DNA of 64,000 nt. It comes from Nocardia inohanensis NBRC 100128 (lineage in GTDB: Bacteria; Actinomycetota; Actinomycetes; Mycobacteriales; Mycobacteriaceae). A program made the position numbers and the translations under genes. The DNA lies in NCBI RefSeq assembly GCF_001612945.1, contig NZ_BDBK01000017.1:372001-436000 (forward strand). Direction: 5' to 3'. The notes beneath the pieces are model-generated. The model ran no database searches, was not told the DNA's origin, and saw only the letters and a program-made list of their open reading frames with translations. This document shows positions 34,797 through 45,233 of the stretch, piece after piece (the stretch's first letter is position 1; the number at the start of each line of letters is the position of its first letter).

Positions 34797-35456
34797 TCAG
34801 TGGGGGGCGAGGCTGAGCAGGAAGCGGGTGAGTACGTCGATGATGTCGGACAGCCCGGAGTCGGAGCTGGCGGAGCTCCACTGGTGCACCAACGCCATCA
34901 GTGCTCCGATGAATCCTGTTGTCGCCGCGGTGAATCCTCCGGTCGGGACGAAGTCCGGGCCGAAGGCTTTGCGCATCTCCGATTCCATGAACCGACTCCA
35001 CACCAGTCGCTGCCCGATCCGGTGCTGTTCCACGCGTTCGCTGATGCCGATGCATTCGACGAAGGCGATCCTGGCGCGGCGTGGGTCTCGGCCGACCGAC
35101 TCCGCGTATGCCCCGACCGCTGCCCGTACACGTTCTGTGGCGGACTCTCCTGCCGATTGGGCCGATGCTGCCTCTGCGGCTTGGCGGGCTTGGTCCTGGA
35201 TCAGGTCGTACACCGCAATGAACAGGTCCTCGCGGTTGTGGAAATGCTCGTAGAACTGGGCGCGCGCCAGACCCGCAGCCTGACACAGCGATTTGATGGA
35301 GCTGGCTGGATAGCCTGCCTCGCCGAAGACTTCCAACCCGGCGGCGAGGAATTGCTGGCGGCGTTCGGAGCGCCGCTGCTGCACCAACTGTCCGCCGTAT
35401 ACCCGTCCGCTGGTTCCCGCCGTCACGGCATCGACAGTATCCGACGGCGTGAGCAC
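34797..35456 (-). CDS. TetR-family regulator of the esterase cluster
   Basis: 219 residues from a GTG at 35456, which has AGGA 9 bases upstream; an ATG at 35489 lacks a ribosome-binding site. The helix-turn-helix is at about 25-70 (RRQQFLAAGLEVFGEAGYPASSIKSLCQAAGLARAQFYEHFHNREDLF). The C-terminal domain has no recognisable ligand signature. It sits between the GDSL lipase and the carboxylesterase on the same strand, and the TRGAC-N6-GTCYA palindromes before the flanking hydrolases are the natural candidates for its sites. Confidence 0.88.
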   Translation of the reverse strand: MLTPSDTVDAVTAGTSGRVYGGQLVQQRRSERRQQFLAAGLEVFGEAGYPASSIKSLCQAAGLARAQFYEHFHNREDLFIAVYDLIQDQARQAAEAASAQSAGESATERVRAAVGAYAESVGRDPRRARIAFVECIGISERVEQHRIGQRLVWSRFMESEMRKAFGPDFVPTGGFTAATTGFIGALMALVHQWSSASSDSGLSDIIDVLTRFLLSLAPH

Positions 35457-35502
35457 GCAGACGATCCTGCCAGCAGACGTCCGCGGCATACCGCGCGCCG
35501 TG

Positions 35503-36378
35503 CTAGGCCCCGTCGTCGATGACCTTCGCGATTTCCTCCGCGATGGCGGTTTCCCCGGCGGCGTTGGGATGCAGCGGCATGAACTGGTTGGCGAATATCA
35601 GCGGCTCGGCATAGCGGCGGTCGGCCGGTTGGCAGGCATCATGGCCCTCGGAAGCCGCTGACATGTCGACGTAGGTGGTCCCGGATGCCTGCGCCGCGCG
35701 TCGCACCGTGTCGTTGAGGGTCGCTTGAATACCCCGGAAGTAGCTGTAATCGCCTGCGGCTATGGGCATTTCCGGGAAGCAGGTGCCCTGCTGCGGCACC
35801 AGCCAGGGGTATCCGGCAATGATCACCTGCGCCTGCGGTGCCTTCGCGTGAATGCCCTCGAGCGCTTGTATCAGTGCCGGGTAGGTGCGCGCGGTGATGG
35901 CCGCCTCGAAGTAGTCCCCGTAGCTGTCTCGGCAGGGACTGTCTCGTGTGGGCTCTAAGGCGAAGGCGAGTCCACATTTGGCCACGCTGTCGGCGAACAC
36001 AGCGTTGTTGTTTCCGCCCAGGGTGAGGGTGATCAGCCTCGTGGTCGCCGTCACCGCATCCAATTGCGGTGCTACGCCGGGCAATTGCGGGCGATACAGG
36101 TCCTCGGTGGTGGCACTGCCACAGCTCACGTCGATCAGCCGGTAGCCACGCCGCTCGGCGATCACATGAGCGAAGTTCCGCGTCGAGCGCCGACAGTACA
36201 GCGGCGATCCCGCTTGGATCGGCAACAGGCCGACACCGGCGCTGAAACTGTCCCCGAGATTCACATACTCGATCGGGTCCATAGCCGGTGCTGCCGTGCC
36301 GGTCACCGGGAATCCGAAACCGAGCGCGGCCAGCATCGCGACCACGGCCCCGTAACGCGGTAGCGGTGAACCTGTCAT
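35503..36378 (-). CDS. Secreted SGNH/GDSL-family lipase/esterase
   Basis: 291 residues from the ATG at 36378 with GAGAGGAG upstream. Signal peptide at about 1-29 (ending VTGTAAPA). Block I is GDSFSAG with the catalytic Ser, block III GGNN (LTLGGNNNA), and block V MPLHPNAAG with the catalytic His. Cysteines in YCRRS, VSCGS, KCGL and CRDS are consistent with disulfides in an exported enzyme. Family relatives hydrolyse lipids or acyl esters. The next gene, a TetR regulator, begins 46 bases downstream. Confidence 0.9.
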   Translation of the reverse strand: MTGSPLPRYGAVVAMLAALGFGFPVTGTAAPAMDPIEYVNLGDSFSAGVGLLPIQAGSPLYCRRSTRNFAHVIAERRGYRLIDVSCGSATTEDLYRPQLPGVAPQLDAVTATTRLITLTLGGNNNAVFADSVAKCGLAFALEPTRDSPCRDSYGDYFEAAITARTYPALIQALEGIHAKAPQAQVIIAGYPWLVPQQGTCFPEMPIAAGDYSYFRGIQATLNDTVRRAAQASGTTYVDMSAASEGHDACQPADRRYAEPLIFANQFMPLHPNAAGETAIAEEIAKVIDDGA

Positions 36379-36405
36379 GGTGAACTCTCCTCTCGGCATA
36401 GTGAG

Positions 36406-37455
36406 TCACTGGACCTGATCGGCAAGCGCGTTGCGCTGCACCGAGGTGTAGGCCGGGTCCCGAGCCAGGCTCCAGTCCGGGCCGACGAACACGCCATCGG
36501 CGGCGGGGTTGCCGCCCGCTAGATGCTCGAGCCAGGCCACCGAGAGCCCGGCGACCGGGTTATCGGGCAGGCCGTCTTTCATCGCCGGGTGCGCGCCGTT
36601 GACGATGGTGGCGGTGTAGGCGGGTGCTTGAAATATCGTGGCGTACATCATTAGTCCGGTGATCACGGTGGGGTCGAGGGTCCCGAGGATGTCCAGGCTC
36701 GGCACCGTGACACCCGCGCCGATCGGGCCATTGCCACCGGTGGCGACATTGAGGGCCCCGATGATTCGCAAGCGCGGGTCGATTTCTGGTGCGAGCCCCG
36801 GCATGATGCTCGCCGCCCACGTGGTGGCCCCGGCGCCACCTGAGTGGCCGCCGACGATGGTGCGCCCGAAGTCGATTCGGTCGTGCAGCGGCGAATCTAC
36901 CCGGGCAGCTTCACCGATCGCTGCCTGTGTGACCCAAATATGGTCGGTGGGAAGGGAATTGATGAAGTTGTAGCCGATCGCGACGGCGAATCCCCTGCTG
37001 GCCCACAGTTTCGCGATGAGCTCGTAACCGCCGGGATTGTCGGTGACACCGGGCAGGAACACCGCCAGCGGCGCGGGTTCGGACCGGTCCAGATCGGCCG
37101 GATACACATAGAGCACGTCCACCGGCGCGTCTGGACCATATGGGAATGACGAGGTGCAATCGACCGAGTGCTCGTCACGTCCACCGGCCAACCCGACCGC
37201 GGTTGCCAGGATGTCGGCGTACAGGCCTGAGCACGGGGTCAATGTTTGCGACATCGCCACTGGGTGCGGGCCGAATGAGGCGAACTCTCGATGGATCGGC
37301 CCCTGCACGGTAGGTGGAAACATGAACCCGAGCGGACCATGGCCCCACTGAGGTGCGTTGTTCGGATCCGCCGATGGTTCGGCGGCGGCGACGCCTGCCC
37401 CTGCCACGACTGCCGCGGTGAGGGCGGCGAACGTCCGCCCGAGCGCTCTTCGCAC
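36406..37455 (-). CDS. Secreted alpha/beta hydrolase, paralogue of the 31.5-kb gene
   Basis: 349 residues from a GTG at 37455 with GGAGGA 9 bases upstream. Signal peptide (RRALGRTFAALTAAVVAGAGVAAA). Nucleophile elbow GGHSGGAG, oxyanion-type strand LAVFLPGV, and the PPTVQGPIHREF and AKLWASRGFAVAIGYNFIN blocks shared with the paralogue. The catalytic His is likely in VNGAHPAM. First gene of a same-strand run with the GDSL lipase (27 bases later) and TetR. A perfect dyad lies about 105 bases upstream. Confidence 0.85.
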   Translation of the reverse strand: MRRALGRTFAALTAAVVAGAGVAAAEPSADPNNAPQWGHGPLGFMFPPTVQGPIHREFASFGPHPVAMSQTLTPCSGLYADILATAVGLAGGRDEHSVDCTSSFPYGPDAPVDVLYVYPADLDRSEPAPLAVFLPGVTDNPGGYELIAKLWASRGFAVAIGYNFINSLPTDHIWVTQAAIGEAARVDSPLHDRIDFGRTIVGGHSGGAGATTWAASIMPGLAPEIDPRLRIIGALNVATGGNGPIGAGVTVPSLDILGTLDPTVITGLMMYATIFQAPAYTATIVNGAHPAMKDGLPDNPVAGLSVAWLEHLAGGNPAADGVFVGPDWSLARDPAYTSVQRNALADQVQ

Positions 37456-37813
37456 GATGTGTACTCCTCCAGTTATCTTGTCGCCGAACGGGATTCGAGA
37501 CCCTCGGCATCCCGTGTCACCGACGGACACCGCTCGATCCGGGTGTCACTACAATTCTTAGACATTGATGTCTATCAAATGGACACTACAGCGAATCCTG
37601 AAGGCGATGACCCGAATCGGCGAAGGAAATCCACATCCGTCCCGGCCTCGGATCGGGAGCCCGACATGCGCGCAGCGGGATCGCCTCACCGCCGAGGCTG
37701 AAGCGGCATGTACGACGGCTATGGCATCCGCCGGGCCCCGTCGGTGTCAGTTCTCGATCGGTCGTTCGTTGCCGTTGTCGACCATGCCGGGCGGCGGATG
37801 AAACGGAGCCTCT
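37456..37813. other. 358-base intergenic region
   Basis: Separates the esterase cluster from the broken diguanylate cyclase. Holds the palindrome at 37559-37574; no gene recognised. Confidence 0.5.
37559..37574. promoter_or_regulatory. Palindrome TAGACAT-TG-ATGTCTA
   Basis: Perfect 16-bp dyad with 7-bp arms, about 105 bases before the first hydrolase of the esterase cluster. It shares the TRGAC-N6-GTCYA form of the sites at 32593 and 32625. Confidence 0.55.
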
Positions 37814-38904
37814 TTATGTAGGCCTCGACCCGTACGTCCCGGTATCGGGCGGAGCCACCCGAATTGTATTGCGGCCGTTAGCTTTTGCTGCGTACAGTGC
37901 GGCATCGGCCGCCGCAACCAGATCTTCAGCCGCGACCTCCGGTGTAGCGGCAACGCCGATGCTCACGGTCAATGCGGTTGTCCAACTCCCTGCTGCGGCT
38001 TCGATGTCGGATCGCAGCCGTTCCGCCCGTACCGCGACCTCGGCGGAGCTCACGCCAGAGATAACTACGGCGAATTCCTCGCCGCCGGTACGAGCAACGA
38101 GATCCTCCGGCCGTGAATGGGCGCGAAGTACCTCGGCGAGATCTTTGAGGGCGGATCGCCGACGCTGTGACCATAGGTGTCGTTGATGCGCTTGAAATTG
38201 TCGATATCGAGAAAGCACAGGGCCAGTGGCTCTCCCACTCGCGAATGAGCGGCGAGTTGTTCCTCGAGATGCTCGGTGAATTGGCGGCGATTGGCCACTC
38301 CTGTCAGATCGTCACTGCGCGCCTGTTCGTGCAGCGCAGTCACCAGCTGACCGATCCGGCGACGCATGCCTACAACGACGGCACAGATCAGAACAAGTGA
38401 CGAACTGACCTGGCACCACAGCGGCCAAGCGCGCTCGCCCCCGTGCAACGCCGCTCCAGTTCCGAAAATTGCGACGGCAGCCCCGGTGACCGACACCGTG
38501 ACCGATTTGGGCAACAGGCAACCGGCGTACAGCACCGCCCAGACCAATAGGCTTTCCCCACTGTCGGGGATCGTCCCAAGCACGATGACCAGCAGCGGCG
38601 CGACGTACAGCAGCCATCTGGGCGTTCGCGATCCGAGTAGGACCATGGCTACACCCAGCACAGTGATCGCCGTGCAGAAGGCGACTATCGCAGTCATGTA
38701 CCGACCGACCACCAACTCGCGAGCGAAGGCCGCTGTCAGCGCGCAGGCGGCGATGAGCATCCAGCCCGCGATCGAGCCCGCCCGCTCGATGCCCATCGGT
38801 TCATCGATCCCACGTCGCCCCAACCCAGCACCACCACCGGCCCGGTCCATCGGTGCAGCGTCACACACCACCCTCGGCGAATTGACGCAACACGAGCTGC
38901 ACAT
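37814..38904 (-). pseudogene. Membrane diguanylate cyclase (GGDEF) with a frameshift
   Basis: Two minus-strand frames together make one GGDEF protein. The first (from about 38796 or upstream) has about six membrane helices and the start of the domain (DDLTGVANRRQF, FLDIDNFKRINDTYGHSVGD). The second continues with LKDLAEVL, RTGGEEFAVV, TVSIGVAA and ALYAAKANGRN. They join if one base is restored near 38149, where CCGGCCCTC appears to have become CCGCCCTC. The repaired product would be a complete cyclase with the GGEEF active site. It is either a recent inactivation or a sequencing error. Confidence 0.85.
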
Positions 38905-39248
38905 GATTCCCTTCGCAGCCGGAATTCGGTCCGAGGGTCCGCGCGCCAGGGCATCTCTGGGGATCGCATGTTTGTCTGGCTAGCGTTCTCTAGGTGCTCT
39001 GAGTCTGGACCGGGGGAGTGCGGTGCTTGTCTGCCTTGCCGGCCCGTGGTTCGGTTGGATGGTGTGGCTTTGGCTCAGGGTTGGGTCGACAGCTGGCTAT
39101 CCTTCTCTATAGCTGGGGGGTGCTAGCTGCCGGCAACCCCCGAGGGCGCGGACCTGCGACCGGCGACCTGGGGGTTTCTCTGATTCGGTCGATGGGTACC
39201 AGAAATGGGGAACACGCCTGACCTGGGTGAATGGTCAGGCGGTGAAGC
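38905..39248. other. 344-base region next to the tRNA
   Basis: Between the broken cyclase and tRNA-Arg. No gene or clear structural element seen. A loose echo of the tRNA sequence near 39147 (a shared 10-base word) is too short to call an att site. Confidence 0.4.
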
Positions 39249-39321
39249 GCCCCCGGCAGGAATCGAACCTGCGACCTAGGGATTAGAAGGCCCTTGCTCT
39301 ATCCAACTGAGCTACGGAGGC
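39249..39321 (-). tRNA. tRNA-Arg (anticodon UCU)
   Basis: 73-base cloverleaf on the minus strand. The acceptor stem GCCTCCG pairs with CGGGGGC (one G-U); D arm GCTC..GAGC; anticodon stem AGGGC/TCCCT-type with loop CTTCTAA giving TCT; T arm GCAGG-TTCGAAT-CCTGC. CCA is not encoded. It borders the accessory region and is a common type of integration target. Confidence 0.97.
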
Positions 39322-39525
39322 ATTGCGGGCATCGCGGGCGATGCGGCCACCAAACACATTGACCGATATCGATCTCCGTGTCCAGCGGGTTAAGTATAGC
39401 GAGCGTCCAGATCGGGTAAGGGTGTGTGGTTAGCAACCGTTCGGCGCGTCGGGGCGGTTGTGCGGACTCGGGGACGGGAAACCCCAGGGGAGTCCGGACG
39501 GCTGTGGAGAACTACCCTGGGTCGT

Positions 39526-41565
39526 ATGTCGTCACCGCAGGACTCGCCCGCAGGCACTGATGTACCGGTGAATCGGACGGGGTCGGGTGGCACGTTCGCG
39601 GTGGTGGCCGCGGTGAGTACGGCGGTCACGGCGATGGTGGCGGCGCTGGTGGTGGGGTTGTCGGCTTCGCAGGCGTTGAGTCTGCTGGGGATTCCGGATC
39701 CTGGGCCTTTGACTACCTATGGGCTGCCGGCGGTGCGGGCCATCGCTGATCTGGCGGCGGCTTTGACGGTGGGGTCGTTGTTGTTCGCGGCGTTCTTCGT
39801 GCCGCCGCAGAGCGACGGGCTGCTGGATGTGGGCGGGTTCCGGGCGTTGCGGCGAGCCGGGAACATGGCGCTGGTGTGGGCGGGGGCTGCGGCGCTGCTG
39901 GTGCCGCTGACCTTGTCGGATACCACCGGGCAATCTTTCCTGGATTCGGTGCGGCCGGAATCGGTGTGGCGGGCCGCGGATCAGGTGGATGTGGCGGGGT
40001 CGTGGCGGACGACCGTGTTCTTCGTGCTGGTGCTGGCGGTCGGGTGCCGGTTGGCGCTGCGCTGGGGGTGGACGCCGGTGCTGCTGTGGCTGTCGGTGCT
40101 GTCGCTGATGCCGGTGGCGTTGACGGGGCATTCTTCGTCGGGCGGGGCGCACGACATCGCCACCAATAGCCTCATCCTGCATCTGCTTTCGGCCTGCGCC
40201 TGGGTGGGCGGGTTGTTCGCGGTGCTGGCCTACGCCTTGCGGGACGGGAAGTACACGGCGCTGGCGGCGCGGCGATTCTCCAAGGTGGCCACGGTCTCGT
40301 TCGTGGTGATCGCGGTCAGCGGCGTCATCAACGCCTGGATCCGGGTGCCGCTCGATGATCTGTTCAGTACTACTTATGGCCGGTTGGTGGTGGCCAAGAC
40401 CGCGGCGCTGGTCGTGCTCGGCGTGATCGGGTTCGTGCAGCGGCAACGTGCGTTGCCCGACCTGGCGAAGGACCCGAACGATCGCGGTGCGCTGATCCGA
40501 TTCGCCGGTGTCGAGGCGCTGGTCTTCGCGGCGACCGTCGGGCTCGCGGTCGGTCTCGGCCGGACCCCGCCGCCGGAATTGCGGAAGGTGCCCAGCCCGG
40601 CCGAGGTCGAGATCGGCTACAACCTGGCAGGGCCGCCGACCATCGGCCGGATCCTGTTCGACTGGCGCTTCGATCTGATCTTCGGCACGCTCGCCATCGT
40701 GGCGGCCGTTCTCTATCTGCGCGGCGTGGCGCGGCTGCGGGCGCGCGGTGACGGCTGGCCGGTCGGGCGAACCATCGCCTGGCTGTCGGGGTGCGTGGTG
40801 CTGCTGCTCGCCACCAGTTCGGGTATCGGCCGCTATGCCCCGGCCATGTTCAGCGTGCACATGGCTCAGCACATGATGCTGTCCATGCTCGCGCCGATCC
40901 TGTTCGCACTGGGCGGTCCGGTCCTGCTGTCGCTGCGCGCCATCCAACCCGCCGGCAAAGGCCAGCCGCCGGGCCCGCGCGAGTGGATTCTGGCCGCCGT
41001 GCACAATCCGGTGTCGCGCTTCATGACTCAGCCCGTGGTCGCCTCGGTGTTCTTCGTGGCCGGCTTCTACGCGCTCTACCTGGGCGGCATCTTCGACAAG
41101 TTCGTCGGCTCGCACGGCGCGCACCTGCTGATGAACGTGCACTTCCTGGCCAGCGGATACCTCTTCTATTGGGTGGTCATCGGCATCGATCCCAAGCCCC
41201 GGCAGGTGGAGCCGCTGACCAAGCTGGGCATGGTGTTCGGTTCGCTGCCGTTCCACGCCTTCTTCGGCATCGCGCTGATGAGCATGAATACCGTGCTGGG
41301 TGGTTGGTTCTATCGCGCATTGGGTCTGGGCTGGAACGGCGATCTGCTCGATGATCAGCACACCGGCGGTAGTCTCGCCTGGGCCAGTGGTGAAATCCCG
41401 CTGGTGGTGGTGATGCTGGCGTTGCTCATCCAGTGGTCGCGCAGTGACAATCGGCTGGCCACCAGGTTGGATCGCGCCGCGGACCGGGACGACGACGCGG
41501 AATTGACCGCGTACAACGCCATGTTCGCCGAGCTCGCACGGCGCGATCGAGGAGTACGTAAGTGA
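39526..41565 (+). CDS. CopD/CtaG fusion: copper resistance and cytochrome c oxidase assembly protein
   Basis: 679 residues from the ATG at 39526. The N-terminal half (to about 320) is a CopD-like domain with eight or more helices (SGVINAWIRVPL and TTYGRLVVAKTAALVVLG). The C-terminal half (about 370-660) is CtaG_Cox11-like with GIGRYAPAMFSVHMAQHMMLSMLAPILF, HFLASGYLFYWVVIG and LPFHAFFGIALMSM; the histidines in these helices are probable copper ligands. The fusion is usual in mycobacteria and relatives. It acts in the membrane to handle copper, likely for the aa3 oxidase. The next gene starts inside its stop (GTGA). Confidence 0.9.
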   Translation: MSSPQDSPAGTDVPVNRTGSGGTFAVVAAVSTAVTAMVAALVVGLSASQALSLLGIPDPGPLTTYGLPAVRAIADLAAALTVGSLLFAAFFVPPQSDGLLDVGGFRALRRAGNMALVWAGAAALLVPLTLSDTTGQSFLDSVRPESVWRAADQVDVAGSWRTTVFFVLVLAVGCRLALRWGWTPVLLWLSVLSLMPVALTGHSSSGGAHDIATNSLILHLLSACAWVGGLFAVLAYALRDGKYTALAARRFSKVATVSFVVIAVSGVINAWIRVPLDDLFSTTYGRLVVAKTAALVVLGVIGFVQRQRALPDLAKDPNDRGALIRFAGVEALVFAATVGLAVGLGRTPPPELRKVPSPAEVEIGYNLAGPPTIGRILFDWRFDLIFGTLAIVAAVLYLRGVARLRARGDGWPVGRTIAWLSGCVVLLLATSSGIGRYAPAMFSVHMAQHMMLSMLAPILFALGGPVLLSLRAIQPAGKGQPPGPREWILAAVHNPVSRFMTQPVVASVFFVAGFYALYLGGIFDKFVGSHGAHLLMNVHFLASGYLFYWVVIGIDPKPRQVEPLTKLGMVFGSLPFHAFFGIALMSMNTVLGGWFYRALGLGWNGDLLDDQHTGGSLAWASGEIPLVVVMLALLIQWSRSDNRLATRLDRAADRDDDAELTAYNAMFAELARRDRGVRK

Positions 41566-42521
41566 GTGATGTCGCCGTGGCGACCCGAAAACCCAAGCGG
41601 CTGTATCGTTCCGACGTGCGCCAGGCCAGGCGGCTGCTGCGCGGGCAGATTCGCAAGACCCCGGTCTTCCACACCGACATCCAGGGTCCGCGCGGGCCGG
41701 TACCGGTCACGCTGAAACTGGAGCATTTGCAGCACGGCGGGACGTTCAAGGTGCGCGGGGCGCTGAACGCGCTACTGCAAGCGGGCAATTCGGTCAATGG
41801 CGTGGTGATCGCCTCCAGCGGGAACGCGGGCATCGCCGCCGCCATGGCGAGCGCGCTGCGCGGTCTGTCCTGCACCGTGGTGGTGCCGGAGTCCGCGCCG
41901 CACACCAAGGTCGCGGCCATGTGGTCGCACGGCGCCGAAGTGCTGTGGCACGGAACGACTTACGCCGAGGCGCATCGATTCGCCTGCCAGCTGGCCGCCG
42001 AGCGCGGGGCCATGCAGCTGCACGCCTTCGATCAGCCGGCGATCGTGGCCGGTGCGGGCGTGGTCGGGCTGGAGATCGAGGAGCAGGTGCGCGGGCGGCC
42101 GCCGGTGCTGGTCGCGGTCGGTGGCGGCGGGCTCTTCGCCGGGATCGCGGTGGCGATGGGCCTGCGCGGGCGGGTGATCGGGGTCGAGCCGCAGGGCGCG
42201 CAGACCCTGCACGCCGCGCTGGCGGCCGGTCATCCGGTGGATGTGGATGTTTCGAGCGTGGCCTCGGATGCACTGGGCGCCAACCGGATCGGTGATATCG
42301 CGATGGAGGTGGCGCAGCGCTATTCGGTGCGCTCGGTGCTGGTCTCCGACGATGCCATCGTGATGGCGCGGGAGTATCTGTGGCGCGAGTTCCGGATCGT
42401 GGTGGAGCCGGCGGGCGCGACGGCGGTCGCCGCGATCCAGAGCGGGGCCTATGTGCCCGGACCGGGGGAGCGGCCGGTGGTCGTGCTGTGCGGCGCGAAC
42501 ACCGATCTGGCGACGCTGTAA
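41562..42521 (+). CDS. PLP-dependent threonine/serine dehydratase-like enzyme
   Basis: 319 residues, GTG start overlapping the previous stop. Fold-type II PLP enzyme: Schiff-base lysine in HGGTFKVRGALNA, the SSGNAGIA asparagine loop, the phosphate-binding glycine loop VAVGGGGLFAG, and a late VLCGANTD. Related to catabolic threonine dehydratase, serine racemase and the 2,3-diaminopropionate/ectoine-utilisation lyases. No ACT domain, so not the biosynthetic IlvA. The link to the copper gene is by co-transcription only. Confidence 0.88.
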   Translation: MSDVAVATRKPKRLYRSDVRQARRLLRGQIRKTPVFHTDIQGPRGPVPVTLKLEHLQHGGTFKVRGALNALLQAGNSVNGVVIASSGNAGIAAAMASALRGLSCTVVVPESAPHTKVAAMWSHGAEVLWHGTTYAEAHRFACQLAAERGAMQLHAFDQPAIVAGAGVVGLEIEEQVRGRPPVLVAVGGGGLFAGIAVAMGLRGRVIGVEPQGAQTLHAALAAGHPVDVDVSSVASDALGANRIGDIAMEVAQRYSVRSVLVSDDAIVMAREYLWREFRIVVEPAGATAVAAIQSGAYVPGPGERPVVVLCGANTDLATL

Positions 42522-42599
42522 TCATCCACAGGCCGCGAGTTGTCCACACTCGCCGCAAGCGGGCTGCCGGCGGCCACGCCGGCGCGCGACTCTCGTCTC

Positions 42600-43046
42600 A
42601 TGTACGAAATCCAAGCAGCCATAGTGGGAAACGTTGTCACGGAACCGGTTCGCCGCCAGCTTCCTTCGGGGGAGGAGATCTTGTCGTTCCGCTTGGCGAA
42701 TACCAGTCGACGTTTCGACCAGCCATCCGGACAATGGGTCGATGCGGGCACCATGTACCTCACGGTCAGTTGCCGGCGCCGGCTCATAGACGGGGTGGAG
42801 GCCTCGGTGCACCGTGGTGACCCGGTCATCGCCTACGGATCATTGAGATCCAACGAATACACCACGAGGGACGGTGTCGAGCGCAACGATCTCGAGATGC
42901 GCGCCACAGCGGTCGGTCCCGACCTGGCTCGTTGCACAGCCCCGGTGCAGCGCAAACACTTCGGACGCGTCGAGCGCCCGGACCCTGTCCAACCATCCGC
43001 GGCGGATGCGGACACTGCCGCAGAACCCGCAACGACACACAGTTAG
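42600..43046 (+). CDS. Second single-stranded DNA-binding protein (SSB paralogue)
   Basis: 148 residues from the ATG at 42600. OB-fold pattern: an N-terminal YEIQAAIVGNVVTEP, FRLANTSRRFD, WVDAGTMYLTVSCRRRL and HRGDPVIAYGSLRSNEY. The C-terminal tail is short and lacks the acidic DDDIPF tip of housekeeping SSB, so it probably does not recruit the usual partners. This matches the divergent second SSB found before EttA in mycobacteria (Rv2478c). The next gene starts 10 bases later. Confidence 0.9.
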   Translation: MYEIQAAIVGNVVTEPVRRQLPSGEEILSFRLANTSRRFDQPSGQWVDAGTMYLTVSCRRRLIDGVEASVHRGDPVIAYGSLRSNEYTTRDGVERNDLEMRATAVGPDLARCTAPVQRKHFGRVERPDPVQPSAADADTAAEPATTHS

Positions 43047-43056
43047 GCTTGCCGAT

Positions 43057-44733
<1,677 letters not shown>

Positions 44734-44794
44734 GCGGAAATCCGCCGTTACCCACGCGTAGAAATGACGCGGCGGTTCCGGTGGTAGATCATCT

Positions 44795-44836
44795 ACCCGC
44801 CGGGGTTGCCGACCATTCGGTCGGACCCCGGCGGGT
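44795..44836 (+). terminator. Large GC hairpin after ettA
   Basis: A perfect 12-bp outer stem (ACCCGCCGGGGT) encloses a 6-bp inner stem (CCGACC) with a 4-base loop and a 2-base bulge. It begins 61 bases after the ettA stop. A U-tract is absent. A smaller GGCGGA hairpin lies directly after the stop. Confidence 0.65.
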
Positions 44837-45006
44837 GTTCATCCTCCGCTCGGAGACTGTTCGGTCATCGAGCGAAGACTGGGGCCCTCACGGGGACGGT
44901 GGAAGCCGTCACCGACTTGCCCTGAAAGACCGTTTGCTGGCGGCTCGCCGTTTGCCGGATTCCGCTCCGGCTGGCAGTGGATAGGCGGCTATCCAATAGC
45001 GAACTC

Positions 45007-45043
45007 AACGGTTTCGCGAACGCACTACTGCGCGAAAACCGTT
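45007..45043. promoter_or_regulatory. Inverted repeat upstream of gdh
   Basis: AACGGTTTCGCG and its complement (with one extra base) flank a 12-base centre, about 190 bases before the gdh start. It could bind a regulator or form an RNA hairpin in the leader. Confidence 0.4.
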
Positions 45044-45233
45044 TTGGTGCAAGGTTTGTCGTACGTCACCTGGCGATTCCGTACGGGTGCGGCGTCCGCC
45101 GTACCGTCCGGTTTGTCCGGTGTGTGCGACGCGGCGCGGCATTGAGAGGAATTCAGCCCGGGGCCTCCGGCGCCCAGCTACTCTCGGACCGGCGTCACTT
45201 TGTTACGGAACCGAATCCGAGGGAGCTGGCGAA

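Larger units (their letters stand above)
44734..45233. other. 500-base region between ettA and gdh
   Basis: Contains the hairpin at 44795-44836, a small GGATAG/CTATCC hairpin near 44980, and the inverted repeat at 45007-45043. No coding gene is recognised; the gdh frame is open upstream but the ATG at 45234 has the good ribosome-binding site. Confidence 0.6.

Noticed and set aside
39140..39180. Possible att-site duplicate of the tRNA-Arg 3' end
   Set aside because: Only a 10-base word (ACCTGCGACC) is shared; far too short to support an integration scar.
39532..41361. 609-codon minus-strand frame opposite the CopD/CtaG gene
   Set aside because: Arginine/histidine/glutamine low-complexity shadow; the plus strand has a full membrane protein.
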